From Stenotrophomonas maltophilia (GTDB lineage: Bacteria; Pseudomonadota; Gammaproteobacteria; Xanthomonadales; Xanthomonadaceae), in contig NZ_QFHO01000009.1 in assembly GCF_004920835.1 (NCBI RefSeq), positions 85,630 to 149,629 of the forward strand: DNA of 64,000 bases, in the 5' to 3' direction. Below the pieces are notes generated by a model. It was not told the DNA's origin. It saw only the letters and a program-made list of their open reading frames with translations, and searched no databases. This document shows positions 29,441 through 38,292 of this stretch, piece by piece (position 1 is the first letter of the stretch; each line of letters begins with the position of its first letter). Position numbers and translations under genes: made by a program.

Positions 29441-29516
29441 AAAAAGGGGACGGAGGGGATTAAGTCGCAATCCCCCAACCGGCCGCTTACGACTTAATCC
29501 CCTCCGTCCCCTTTTT
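29441..29516. repeat. 27-bp perfect inverted repeat between convergent genes
   Basis: Arms at 29441-29467 and 29490-29516 are perfectly complementary over 27 bp (each begins with a run of A/G and contains GGGGACGGAGGGGATTAAG), with a 22-base spacer. The right arm encodes the last residues KGTEGIKS of the convergent ABC-2 permease and its TAA lies just inside the spacer. It can act as a bidirectional terminator thanks to its A/T-run ends. Confidence 0.9.
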
Positions 29517-30614
29517 TGCGAGGAGGCGCCAGGCGGCGAGGGCACCGTAGAGCAGCAGCAGGGTGCTGAGGGTGATCAGCTCGTGGCTGACTTCCGCAAG
29601 ACTGGCATCCATCTGGTTCAGGCGCACCATCAGGTTGATGCCCGAGGTGGTCGGCAGCAACTGCGCCAGCCAGACCAGCGGTTGCGGCGTCATCACCGCC
29701 GGCCACGACAGGTTGGCCAGGAAGAACAGCGGGATCGAGGTGGCAATGATGTACTGGAACGCACGCTCGCGGGTGCGGAAGAAGCTGCCGACGAACAGGC
29801 CGAACGCCACCGTGGCGGCGATGAACAAGGTGCCGCCCAGCAGCTGGCCCAGCGGGTTGCCGCCGCGCGGATAGTCCTGCACCCAGGCGGTGAAACCGGC
29901 GTAGTAGAACAGGCCGAACAGTCCGATCAGGCCGAAGCCCAATGCCATGCCCCCCAAAGTCGGGAGGTCGAAGCGCAGTCGCCGGCCGAGTGCGAGGCGG
30001 CGGCCGCCGAGCAGGACGCCGATGCCCATCAGCAGCGTCTGGTGCACGATCAGCTCGGCCACGCCGGGCACGATGGCGCTGCCGTAGCCTTCCTGGGTGT
30101 TGTACAGCGGGCGCTGCACCAGGGTGATCGGTGGTGCCTGCGGCGCGCCCATGAAGGCGGCCTGGCCGACCACGGCGTCACGCCCGAAGGCACCCAGTGC
30201 ATCGGCCACGCTGCCCAGCACCCAGCTGGCGCGGCCCAGGTAGGCACCGTTGCCGAGCAGCACCAGCTTGGCAGGATGGCCGCGCAGGATGTCGCGCTCC
30301 AGGTTGGCCGGGATCAGCACGACGCCTTCGGCGTGGCCGGCTTCCAGCTGTTGGCGTGCGCTGTCGATGTCGGCCGGTTGCCCGACCACGCGCGCGACCC
30401 GCAGCGCATCGAGCTTGCGCAGCAGTTCGCGGCTGGTCGCGCTGTGGTCTTCATCCACCACCAGCACCGGCAGGTTGCCGGCCACCTGGTGGCGGTATGC
30501 GGCCGGGTAGAAGAACGAATACAGGATCACCGCGCCGACCATCACCACGATCGCATAGCGGTCGCACAGCACCGCCATCAGGGTCTGCCGCAGGCTGCGC
30601 CACAGTGCGCTCAT
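29487..30614 (-). CDS. ABC-2 type transporter permease (YhhJ-like), distal
   Basis: 375-aa inner-membrane protein with the ABC-2 permease layout: N-terminal TM (VVMVGAVILYSFFYP), a large periplasmic domain containing LVVDEDHSATSRELLRKLDA, then five C-terminal TMs. Its ATG overlaps the stop of the preceding permease by four bases (30611-30614). The last eight residues (KGTEGIKS) and the stop come from the 27-bp inverted repeat. No ATP-binding subunit is encoded nearby, so the pair must use one encoded elsewhere. Confidence 0.88.
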   Translation of the reverse strand: MSALWRSLRQTLMAVLCDRYAIVVMVGAVILYSFFYPAAYRHQVAGNLPVLVVDEDHSATSRELLRKLDALRVARVVGQPADIDSARQQLEAGHAEGVVLIPANLERDILRGHPAKLVLLGNGAYLGRASWVLGSVADALGAFGRDAVVGQAAFMGAPQAPPITLVQRPLYNTQEGYGSAIVPGVAELIVHQTLLMGIGVLLGGRRLALGRRLRFDLPTLGGMALGFGLIGLFGLFYYAGFTAWVQDYPRGGNPLGQLLGGTLFIAATVAFGLFVGSFFRTRERAFQYIIATSIPLFFLANLSWPAVMTPQPLVWLAQLLPTTSGINLMVRLNQMDASLAEVSHELITLSTLLLLYGALAAWRLLAKKGTEGIKS

Positions 30615-31798
30615 GCGTCGGCCCCTGCCGGTTGTGCGGCCTCGGGCGCACGCGCGAAGGCGATCAGGCGCAGCCCACCGATGCCGCCGGCTACGACTGA
30701 CATCAGCAGCAGCGTGGCCAGCGGCCACGACGAGACCAGCAGCGGCGAACCGATGAACTGCTGCTGGGTCTGCAGCTTGATGTAGGCGCTCAGTGGCAGC
30801 AGCTGGTGCCAGATGCGGGTGAACAACGGGCCGTCCAGCACCGGGAAGGTCGCGCTGGAGAACGCCAGCGCGGTGCCGATGCTGAGGCCGACCGCGGACA
30901 GCGCGGTGCCCATGTCGCGGGTGACGCCGACGAAGAACAGCGCGTAGGCGGCGGTAGCCAGATAGAACAAGGGTTGTGCGAGCAGCAGCAGGAGCACGCT
31001 GCCCGCCACGCCATCGCCGCGCAGCCAGGCGAGGTAGCCGATGCCGAGTGCGCCATACACCGAGAACAGCAGGATGTATGGCGCGACCTTGCCGGCGATC
31101 GCCGGCCACGGCGTGCGGCCCAGCCAGGCGCGCAGGGTGCCGTCGCGGATCTCGCGGCCGAGGCTGCCGGCCACGGCAAGCGCCAGTACCAGTGACAGTA
31201 CCGCCGGGAAGATCAGCGGCAGCAGGAACAGTTCGTAGCTGCGTGCAGGGTTGTAGAGGATGTCCGACTGCACCGCGATCGGCACCGCACGCAGCTTGCC
31301 CGGGCCGACCTGCAGGCCGATGCGCTCGCGCAGCAGGCGCGCGTTCCAGGCCGAGACCGCGTCGCCGATATCGCGCGCAGCGGATTGTCCAGTGGTCATG
31401 TAGGTAGCGTTGTAATAGGCGAACACCGTGCCCTGGCGGCCACGCAGCGCCTGCCGGGTGACGTCGCGCGGCACCAGCACGATGGCGAACACGTCCAGGC
31501 TGCGCAGCTGCGAGCGTGCGTCTTCCAGGTTCGCCGGCTGGCTGGCGATGCGCACGCCGGGACTGGCATCGAGCATACGCAGCAGCAGGCGGCTGTCGCT
31601 GCTGTGGTCGAGGTCGACCACGGAGATCGGGATGTCGCGCATCACCGAGGGCGTGAACATCCACGCCATCACGGCCAGCATCAACAGCGGCAGCAAGGTG
31701 ACCAGCATCAGATCGGCGCGGCTGCCGCGCAGCGCACGCAGTTCGCGCCGCCAGGAGCCGGCGAAGCCGCCGCGGTCGGGGCTCAGTGCTGGGGCCAT
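30611..31798 (-). CDS. ABC-2 type transporter permease, proximal
   Basis: 395 aa, same architecture as the distal permease: N-terminal TM (LMLVTLLPLLMLAVMAWMF), periplasmic domain with SVVDLDHSSDSRLLLRMLDASP, then about five TMs. The shared V-D-x-D-H-S motif shows the two permeases are paralogues likely to pair as a heterodimer. Its start lies inside the HlyD gene (16-base overlap). Part of a four-gene export operon. Confidence 0.88.
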   Translation of the reverse strand: MAPALSPDRGGFAGSWRRELRALRGSRADLMLVTLLPLLMLAVMAWMFTPSVMRDIPISVVDLDHSSDSRLLLRMLDASPGVRIASQPANLEDARSQLRSLDVFAIVLVPRDVTRQALRGRQGTVFAYYNATYMTTGQSAARDIGDAVSAWNARLLRERIGLQVGPGKLRAVPIAVQSDILYNPARSYELFLLPLIFPAVLSLVLALAVAGSLGREIRDGTLRAWLGRTPWPAIAGKVAPYILLFSVYGALGIGYLAWLRGDGVAGSVLLLLLAQPLFYLATAAYALFFVGVTRDMGTALSAVGLSIGTALAFSSATFPVLDGPLFTRIWHQLLPLSAYIKLQTQQQFIGSPLLVSSWPLATLLLMSVVAGGIGGLRLIAFARAPEAAQPAGADA

Positions 31799-32796
31799 GC
31801 GAACAGCACGCTCATGCCCGGGCGGAAGCCCTCGATGCGGCGTACCGGGCGCACCCGCACCTCGAAGCTGCGGACGTCGTAGCCGGACGACTGGCGGGTG
31901 GTACGCCAGGTTGCATAGTCGCCGGCCGGGTTGATGAAGTAGACCTCGAATTCGCCGTCCTGGCCGAGCGCCGGCACGCTGCCGCGCAGCTTGCTGCCGA
32001 CCTTCAGGCCCTGCATCTGCGATTCGCGCAGGTTCATCGCCACCCACATGCGATCAATGTCGACCAGGGTGAACACCGGGTAGCCGGCCGGCACCAGTTC
32101 GCCCGGGTCGGCCATGCGCTTGTTGATCTCGCCGGCCACCGGTGCGCGCCCTTCCACCTCGACACGCGCAGCGTTGACTTCGGCCACCGCGCCCTGTGCC
32201 TGCTGCACCTGGCCCTGCGCGGCACGCTTGTCCTGCTCGCGTGCACCGGCCAACGCCATGTCGTACTGCGCGCGGGCGGCACGTGCCAGTTCGCGCGAAC
32301 TGGTGGCCTGGGCATGCGCTTCATCGCGCTTCTGCCGGGTCATCACTCCTTCGTTGAACAGGTTCTGCACGCGCCGGTAGGTGGCTTCAGCCAGCGTCGC
32401 ACCGGCTTCGGCCCGCTTCCAGTTCGCTTCGGCTGCGCGGATGTCTTCGCTGCGCGCGCCTTCGTCGGCCTTGTCGGCCACCGCCTGTGCGGCGGCCAAT
32501 GCACCGTGCGCCTGCTGTTCCTTGGCGGCCACTTCGGGGCTGTCGAGCAGGAACAGCACCTGCCCGGGCTGCACGCGGTCGCCCTCGCGCACCTTCAGCT
32601 CGGCCACGCGCGCGGTGATCTTGGCGGCCACGTTGATGGTGTCCGCATCGGCCATGCCCTGGATCTGGTCGCCTGGGCTGCGCCAGGCCAGCCACAGGCC
32701 GAGCACCACCACGACCAGCAGCACCACTATCAGGATCGGTCCCAACCGGCGCTTGCCCGGGGGCGTCGTCGCATCGTCGTGCAGCACATCACTCAT
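31783..32796 (-). CDS. HlyD/EmrA-family periplasmic adaptor protein
   Basis: 337 aa. Short cytoplasmic N-terminus, one TM helix (LGPILIVVLLVVVVLGLWLAW), then lipoyl half-motif (VAELKVREGDRVQPGQVLFLLDS), a long alpha-helical hairpin (Ala/Gln/Arg-rich, residues about 90-210) and the beta-barrel (ADPGELVPAGYPVFTLVDIDRMWV). It bridges the inner-membrane permeases to the TolC-like channel encoded just upstream. It overlaps both neighbours, so the operon is tightly coupled. Confidence 0.92.
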   Translation of the reverse strand: MSDVLHDDATTPPGKRRLGPILIVVLLVVVVLGLWLAWRSPGDQIQGMADADTINVAAKITARVAELKVREGDRVQPGQVLFLLDSPEVAAKEQQAHGALAAAQAVADKADEGARSEDIRAAEANWKRAEAGATLAEATYRRVQNLFNEGVMTRQKRDEAHAQATSSRELARAARAQYDMALAGAREQDKRAAQGQVQQAQGAVAEVNAARVEVEGRAPVAGEINKRMADPGELVPAGYPVFTLVDIDRMWVAMNLRESQMQGLKVGSKLRGSVPALGQDGEFEVYFINPAGDYATWRTTRQSSGYDVRSFEVRVRPVRRIEGFRPGMSVLFAWPQH

Positions 32797-34189
32797 GGTC
32801 GATCACCTCGTCCGCACGGCGCCGGAATTCTTCGAAACGGTCCATCTGTCCACTTATCTCCAGCAACTGTGCCAGCGCAATATCGTATTGATAGGCGGCC
32901 TGCGCGCGCTCGACGCGGGCGCCGCCGAGGCCGAGCCGTGCATCGATCACATCCAGCGAGGTGGCCTGGCCCTCGCGGAACGCCAACTCCTGCAGGCGCA
33001 GGTTTTCCTGTGCCTGGGCAATGCTGCTGTCGAGCAGCACGTACTGCTGACGCGCGGTTTCCAGCTCGTTCCAGGCCTTGCGCACGCCCAGCGCGACCTG
33101 GTTCTCGGCCTCACGCAGGCCCGCTTCGGCCTGGTCCTGCTGCGCACGCGCGGCGCTGATCTGCGCCGGTCGCGAGTTTGGCGACAGGAAGGTGTACTTC
33201 AGGCCGATGCCGAACGCCCAGTCCGGATCGGTCAGCATCTCGTCGCGGCGACGGAAGTCGTACTGGCCGAAGGCGAAGATCTGCGGTTTCAGCTTGGCCT
33301 GCTGCACGCGCACGCCCTGTTCGGCCTGCGCCACCATCGCCCGCAGGCGTGCGATCTGCGGCTGGCGTGCCTGCGCGGTGCGCTCGAAGCTGGTGACCGG
33401 ATCCAGCGGCACGCGCTGCACGAACAGCGGTGATACCGGCTGTACTTCGCCACCACTGCGCAGCAGTGTGGCCAGCGCCGCCTTCAGCGTGGCCAGGTCG
33501 TTCATTGTCTTCTGGTACTCGCGCTCGGCCTTGTCGCGGGCCACGGTGGCCTGCAGGCGCTGTGCACGGGTGGCGAAGCCCTCACGTTCCAGCTTCTCCG
33601 CGTCGGACAGGTGGCGGTTGAGGCCATCGCGCACGTCGCGCCGCACCTCCACCGCCTGCTCGGCCAGGCGCTGGCCGAAATAGGCCTGGGCCAGCTGCAC
33701 GGTCAGCGATTGGCGTTGAGCCTCGCGCTCGGCGCTGGCCTGCTCGTGGGCAGCGCTGGCGGCACGTTGCGCGGCCGGAATCACGCCGCCGGTGTACAAC
33801 GGCAGCACCGCAGTGACCACGGGCCGGGTACGCCAGTCGCGTTCGGTGAATGACAGCGGCGAGTCGATGCCATAGGCCTCGGCCACCGGCGCCAGCGAAC
33901 CCAGTGGCAGGGTGAGGGTCTTCTGGAACTGCAGGCGGCGTACCTCGCCGGTGATCTCCGGCAGGCGCAGCAGGCGCGTGGCTTCCTGCAGGTCCTGCTT
34001 GTTGCGTACGGCGGCATCGGAGGCGGCCAGTGCGTCGGAGACCTGCTCCAGCCGCTGCCGAGCCTGTTCCCAGTCCAATGCGGGTGCATCGGTGAGAGTC
34101 TGCGCCGCTGCAGCCAGTGGCAGGCAGGCTGCCAGCGCCAGCGCGGCCTTCGCGCAGTGCATCCTTGTACGTCGGCCGATCACGCCCAT
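32789..34189 (-). CDS. TolC-family outer-membrane efflux channel
   Basis: 466 aa with a signal peptide (KAALALAACLPLAAAAQ) and two OEP repeats of long amphipathic helices (for example LEREGFATRAQRLQATVARDKAEREYQ and LREAENQVALGVRKAWNELETARQQ). First gene of the operon TolC-HlyD-permease-permease. ATG 34189 is used; ATG 34162 (MHCAKAAL) would give a shorter leader. Upstream argP is on the same strand 78 bases away, so the promoter of the efflux operon should lie in 34190-34267 or be shared. Confidence 0.9.
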   Translation of the reverse strand: MGVIGRRTRMHCAKAALALAACLPLAAAAQTLTDAPALDWEQARQRLEQVSDALAASDAAVRNKQDLQEATRLLRLPEITGEVRRLQFQKTLTLPLGSLAPVAEAYGIDSPLSFTERDWRTRPVVTAVLPLYTGGVIPAAQRAASAAHEQASAEREAQRQSLTVQLAQAYFGQRLAEQAVEVRRDVRDGLNRHLSDAEKLEREGFATRAQRLQATVARDKAEREYQKTMNDLATLKAALATLLRSGGEVQPVSPLFVQRVPLDPVTSFERTAQARQPQIARLRAMVAQAEQGVRVQQAKLKPQIFAFGQYDFRRRDEMLTDPDWAFGIGLKYTFLSPNSRPAQISAARAQQDQAEAGLREAENQVALGVRKAWNELETARQQYVLLDSSIAQAQENLRLQELAFREGQATSLDVIDARLGLGGARVERAQAAYQYDIALAQLLEISGQMDRFEEFRRRADEVIDHE

Positions 34190-34267
34190 GCCGTCCCAAT
34201 GGTGAAGAAGTGCGCAAACGGTAGTGCGCGCGGCGTGAAGCCCGGGTCTGCGGTCATTGGATTGTCC

Positions 34268-35161
34268 TCATCGTAGGGTGCCGCTGGCCGCAGTGCGCAG
34301 TGCCTGGGTGATGTGCTGCAGCGTGCTTGAGCGTACGGCGGCATGCTGCCAGTACAACGGCACATCGAGCCAGCGGCGGGGTTCCAGTACCACCACGCGG
34401 CCCGCGCGCACGGCGGGCGCGACCAGGGTTTCCGGGGCCATGCCCCAGCCGAGTCCGCACCCAGCGGCTTCGACGAAACCGGTGGAGGAAGGCAGGTAGT
34501 GTAGCGGTGGCTGCAGGCGGGCGCGGGTCAGGCGCCGCACGAAGCGCCATTGCAGTTCATCCTTGCGGTTGAACACCAGCATCGGTGCGCGCGCCAGTGC
34601 CGCAGCCTGCATGCCGTCGCTGAAGTACTGGCGGGCGAAGCCGGGCGAGGCGACAGCGTGGTAGCGCATCGCGCCGAGCGGGTGCACGTTGCAGCCTTTC
34701 ACCGGCTGGCTTTCGGCGGTGACCGCGCCGAGCACGCTGCCATCGCGCAGCAGCTGCAGGGTGTGATCCTGGTCGTCCATGCGCAGGTCGAACAGGTAGC
34801 CATGGCGCTGGTGCAGTTCGGCGATGGCTGGCACGAACCAGGTATCAAGCGAGTCGTCATTGACCGCCAAGGGGATCGGTGTGCGCGCGGCATCGCTGCC
34901 GCGTTCGGGCAACAGCTCGGCCAGTGCCTCGGCCTCCAGCGCCTGCATCGGCCGTACCCGGCGCAGCAGCGCTTCACCTGCGGCGGTGGGCCGGCACGGT
35001 GCCTGGCGCACGACCAGCACCTGGCCGAGCCGATCCTCCAGTGCCTTGATCCGCTGCGAAAGTGCCGACGGGCTGATCGACAGGCGGCGTGCCCCAGCCT
35101 CGAAGCTGCCCTCTTCCAGCACCGCAGCGAAGGCGGCAAGTTGCGGATGTACCAGGTCCAC
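34268..35161 (-). CDS. argP: LysR-family regulator ArgP (IciA)
   Basis: 297-aa LysR-type activator. The N-terminal winged helix-turn-helix (FAAVLEEGSFEAGARRLSISPSALSQRIKALEDRLGQ) is followed by the effector-binding domain. Overall sequence and position, divergent from an ArgO-type exporter, identify it as ArgP, which senses lysine and arginine and activates argO in E. coli. Length matches the family. Confidence 0.92.
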   Translation of the reverse strand: MDLVHPQLAAFAAVLEEGSFEAGARRLSISPSALSQRIKALEDRLGQVLVVRQAPCRPTAAGEALLRRVRPMQALEAEALAELLPERGSDAARTPIPLAVNDDSLDTWFVPAIAELHQRHGYLFDLRMDDQDHTLQLLRDGSVLGAVTAESQPVKGCNVHPLGAMRYHAVASPGFARQYFSDGMQAAALARAPMLVFNRKDELQWRFVRRLTRARLQPPLHYLPSSTGFVEAAGCGLGWGMAPETLVAPAVRAGRVVVLEPRRWLDVPLYWQHAAVRSSTLQHITQALRTAASGTLR

Positions 35162-35268
35162 GCGGAAGCCTCTTCAGTTTTTCTGCACAGGATAAAGAAA
35201 AAACAGATTGTCTTAACAGGACCGTTGGCCGCACCCTGCGCGTCCCTTCACTGCCTGGCCCGTCCCTG
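35162..35268. promoter_or_regulatory. argP-argO divergent control region
   Basis: 107-base spacer between the two divergent genes, with an AT-rich core (GGATAAAGAAAAAACAGATT around 35190-35209). By analogy with E. coli the ArgP binding site should be here; T-N11-A motifs occur, but no single dyad stands out. Confidence 0.5.
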
Positions 35269-35889
35269 ATGTGGATTGCCGCTACCGCCGCCGGCCTGTT
35301 CGCAGGCGCCGGCCTGATCATCGCCATCGGTGCGCAGAACGCCTTCGTGCTGCGCCAGGGCCTGCAGCAGCATCATGTGGGAACAGTGGTACTGGCCTGC
35401 GCCGGCGCAGACATCATGCTGATCCTGGCCGGCGTGGGCGGGATGGGCGCGCTGGTGCTGCAGTGGCCGCTGCTGCTGCAGGTGCTGCGCTTCGGTGGCG
35501 CGGCATTCCTGCTCTGGTACGGCCTGCAGGCGGGGCTGCGTGCGTGGCAGGGTGGCAGTGCGCTGGCCGCCGCCAAGGCGCAGGGCGGCAGTGGACGGCA
35601 GGTGCTGATGACCTGCCTGGCCTTCACCCTGCTCAACCCGCACGTCTATCTGGATACCGTCGTGCTGCTGGGCAGCCTGTCCACGCGTTACCCCGGCGAT
35701 CTGCGCTGGGCCTTCGCCGCCGGTGCCTGCGTTGCAAGCGTGGCCTGGTTCTGCACATTGGGCTATGGCGCGCGCATCCTGCAGCCGGTGTTCCACAGGC
35801 CGGCTGCGTGGCGTGTGCTCGACGCAGGCGTGGCGGTCTTCATGTTCTGCCTCGCCACGCTGCTGCTGTTGCGTCCGCTCTCGCCATGA
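35269..35889 (+). CDS. argO: LysE/ArgO-family basic amino acid exporter
   Basis: 206-aa inner-membrane exporter with about six TMs. Family signature GLIIAIGAQNAFVLRQGL near the N-terminus and LNPHVYLDTVVLLGS in the middle. It exports arginine and/or lysine, guarding against excess or toxic analogues. The start is ATG 35269, giving the usual length. It is divergent from argP, its likely activator. Confidence 0.92.
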   Translation: MWIAATAAGLFAGAGLIIAIGAQNAFVLRQGLQQHHVGTVVLACAGADIMLILAGVGGMGALVLQWPLLLQVLRFGGAAFLLWYGLQAGLRAWQGGSALAAAKAQGGSGRQVLMTCLAFTLLNPHVYLDTVVLLGSLSTRYPGDLRWAFAAGACVASVAWFCTLGYGARILQPVFHRPAAWRVLDAGVAVFMFCLATLLLLRPLSP

Positions 35890-35985
35890 GTGCATGACGC
35901 ACGCCGGTGTTGCGTGTGTGTTCCACCGATACGGTTCACGCGGCCGGGTGCTGCGCGTTTGAGTTGTACCCCGTGCATATGCTGA

Positions 35986-38184
35986 TCACAGCGGGAGCTC
36001 CCATTGCAGGCGAAGACCGGGCACGGAACGTCGGATGTTGCGAAGTACCTGCGATCCGCCTTCGTCGAAACGCCACTGGCCGGTCTCGAGGTCCTGCGCC
36101 AACAGGTTCGAGGCGGTCAAGCGCAGCTTGCCGCGCCGTTCGCTTGCGTACTGCGCCCAAGCCTCCAGCTCGCGTCGATAGGACGTGATGTCCAGCTCGC
36201 TCAGGCTGTAGCGTATTCTGCCTCCGCTGCGATGGGTGTACGCCAGGCCACTGCTCCAGCGCGATGAAATGCGGTAATCGAGCGACGCACTGGCGGTGAA
36301 TGGCACCTGGTCTTCGATCCGATTGTCAGGCCCGGGAATATCCCTGACCCGGGAGTGGTTCCAGGTGGCGTTGCCGCGCAGCTCGATATCCGGACCTCTG
36401 CGGTACAGACGAGCCAGCGGCATCCTGCCATCCATTTCGATTCCCCAGGCCATGGCGCGCGTACCGTTGACCGGCGTCGATAGCCAACGCCCTTCACGCA
36501 GGATGGTTTCATTGCGGATCGGCGCGTCGATGCGGCGCAGGTAACCGCCGATGCTCCCCTGTGTATCTTCACGGCCATGCATTTCCCAGGCCGCATCCAG
36601 ACCCCAGGCCAGCTCCGGACGCAGCGCTGGATTCCCGATCTCGTCGGGGTTCAGTGGGCGGTTGTTGGTGGAGGTATACGGCCGCGGGACCAGTGAGCGC
36701 AGCGCCGGTGCGCGGAAACTGCGGCTCAGTGATACCCGTAGCTGGTCCTTGCCCTTTGCGCGCTTCCAGAGACCCTGCAGGACCGGCGTGAAAACGTTGG
36801 CCCGGTGACGCATCGCAGCGAAGCCACGCCCTTCGCTGCGGGTCTGCAGTTGTTCCCAGCGACCGCCGACATAGAAGGCGCTGCGCGTTCCCAGTGGGAA
36901 CTCGTCCTGCGCATAGACGGCGATGCGGTGCAGGCGCGCATCAAAGGAAAGGTCGCTGATCGTCGATGGTTCATCCGGGGAATACCGGAGTTGCTGCAGG
37001 CGTGATTCGCGGCGCGAATCCATGCTGCTTTCGGCACCGACCTGCAATGTATGGCGACCCCGCGCCGGCAGAGTCCACTGCACGCGGGTAGTGCCGCCCA
37101 GCACATGCAGCTGCGCATCGGTGCGATCGAGAAGGTTGTCCTGCTGCCCCGCATCCTGTCCCTGCTCGCGGAAGCGGTAGTTTTCGCGGTTGCCATCCAG
37201 TGCCAGACGCAGGTTCAGGCTGCCGCCGTCCGGTAGCTCCTTCTCCCATTCCGCGCTGGCCTGGCCCTGGTCAAGGCGCAGGCGCGTGCGCTGCTGGTAA
37301 TGTGGAGTACGCAGTTCCGCACCCAGCGCCGTTTCCCAATCGATGTACATGTCGCGACGGAAGTCGGATGCATCCACCAGGGCCTGCAGTGAAAGAGTGG
37401 TGTCCTCGCTGGTTCTGAGCGTCAGTGAGGGGGCGAGCGAGACGCTGTCACGATGCCCGGTGGCGCGCAGGCGGGATTGTCGATGCAGCAACGGCGCGCC
37501 AACACCATCCCAAGCATCTTCTCTGCTGCGTTCCTCCACCAGGAAGCCACGGGCAGTAGCTGTGGCGGTCAGTGCAAGATCTCGGTCCAGGCCGGCATGG
37601 GTCTGCCGCCAGCTTGCCGATGGGGTGCTGCGACCCTGATTTTCGGCCCATGAAAGTGTCAGTCGCTGGCTGTCTTTTGCAATCGGCGCGCGGGTGACGA
37701 TGTTGAGTGTACCGGCGACGGCACCCATGCCCTGGTCAGCAGTAGGCGCGCGCAGGATTTCGATGCGCTCGATCAGATCGGTGGCCAGCGAGTCCAGGCT
37801 GAAGCCAGCGGGCGTACGCTGGCCGTCCAGCAGGATCTGCGTGTAGCCGGTGCCCAGGCCGCGTAGTGATACGCTGCCTGGGCGGCCCGGAGCACCACTG
37901 GAAACGCTGATGCCGGGCAAGCGCTTGAGTGCCTCCAGCAGGTCGGTGTCGCCATGCCGTTGCAGTGCCTCGCGGTCCACCACGATGCGACTCGCGGTGT
38001 CGTCACGGCGAGCATCGTAACGCTCGGCTTGGACGTGCACTGCATCCAGATCGGTCGTGTTTGAAGGGGCGGGTGTCGTTGGTGGAAGGGCCGCAGCATT
38101 CGCTGGCGCCATCAGGCAGCCAATAGTGAGCCACATGCCAGTGTGTGGCCGCAGCGTTGTCGGGGAAGGCGATGATCGTCGCAT
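35986..38184 (-). CDS. TonB-dependent outer-membrane receptor
   Basis: 732 aa. A long, weakly hydrophobic leader is followed by a TonB-box-like region (DLDAVHVQAERYD), the plug domain (LLEALKRLPGISVSSG ... SVSLRGLGTGYTQILLDGQRTPAG) and a 22-strand beta-barrel ending in LRLQWELPL. The substrate is not evident; no Fur box was seen. It lies downstream of the BlaI/M56-M23 pair on the same strand with a 108-base gap, so it may be part of the same regulated set. Confidence 0.87.
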   Translation of the reverse strand: MRRSSPSPTTLRPHTGMWLTIGCLMAPANAAALPPTTPAPSNTTDLDAVHVQAERYDARRDDTASRIVVDREALQRHGDTDLLEALKRLPGISVSSGAPGRPGSVSLRGLGTGYTQILLDGQRTPAGFSLDSLATDLIERIEILRAPTADQGMGAVAGTLNIVTRAPIAKDSQRLTLSWAENQGRSTPSASWRQTHAGLDRDLALTATATARGFLVEERSREDAWDGVGAPLLHRQSRLRATGHRDSVSLAPSLTLRTSEDTTLSLQALVDASDFRRDMYIDWETALGAELRTPHYQQRTRLRLDQGQASAEWEKELPDGGSLNLRLALDGNRENYRFREQGQDAGQQDNLLDRTDAQLHVLGGTTRVQWTLPARGRHTLQVGAESSMDSRRESRLQQLRYSPDEPSTISDLSFDARLHRIAVYAQDEFPLGTRSAFYVGGRWEQLQTRSEGRGFAAMRHRANVFTPVLQGLWKRAKGKDQLRVSLSRSFRAPALRSLVPRPYTSTNNRPLNPDEIGNPALRPELAWGLDAAWEMHGREDTQGSIGGYLRRIDAPIRNETILREGRWLSTPVNGTRAMAWGIEMDGRMPLARLYRRGPDIELRGNATWNHSRVRDIPGPDNRIEDQVPFTASASLDYRISSRWSSGLAYTHRSGGRIRYSLSELDITSYRRELEAWAQYASERRGKLRLTASNLLAQDLETGQWRFDEGGSQVLRNIRRSVPGLRLQWELPL

Positions 38185-38292
38185 GGTCGTGCAGTTCCTT
38201 TGTCACGGCGGGACAGCGGGCCGCAGCAGGTCCTCCCGCGGCCGGGTATCGAAACGATGCATGGAGGCGGCGGCAGAGCGCCGATCAGTGCA

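Noticed and set aside
35986..38184. Fur-regulated siderophore role for the first TonB receptor
   Set aside because: No Fur-like dyad was seen upstream of 38184 and no siderophore genes are near; the substrate is left open.
38168..38184. BlaI-type operator at the start of the TonB receptor gene
   Set aside because: Only a loose GTCGCAT half-site is present; it lacks the paired GACA/TGTC dyad found at 40166-40193.
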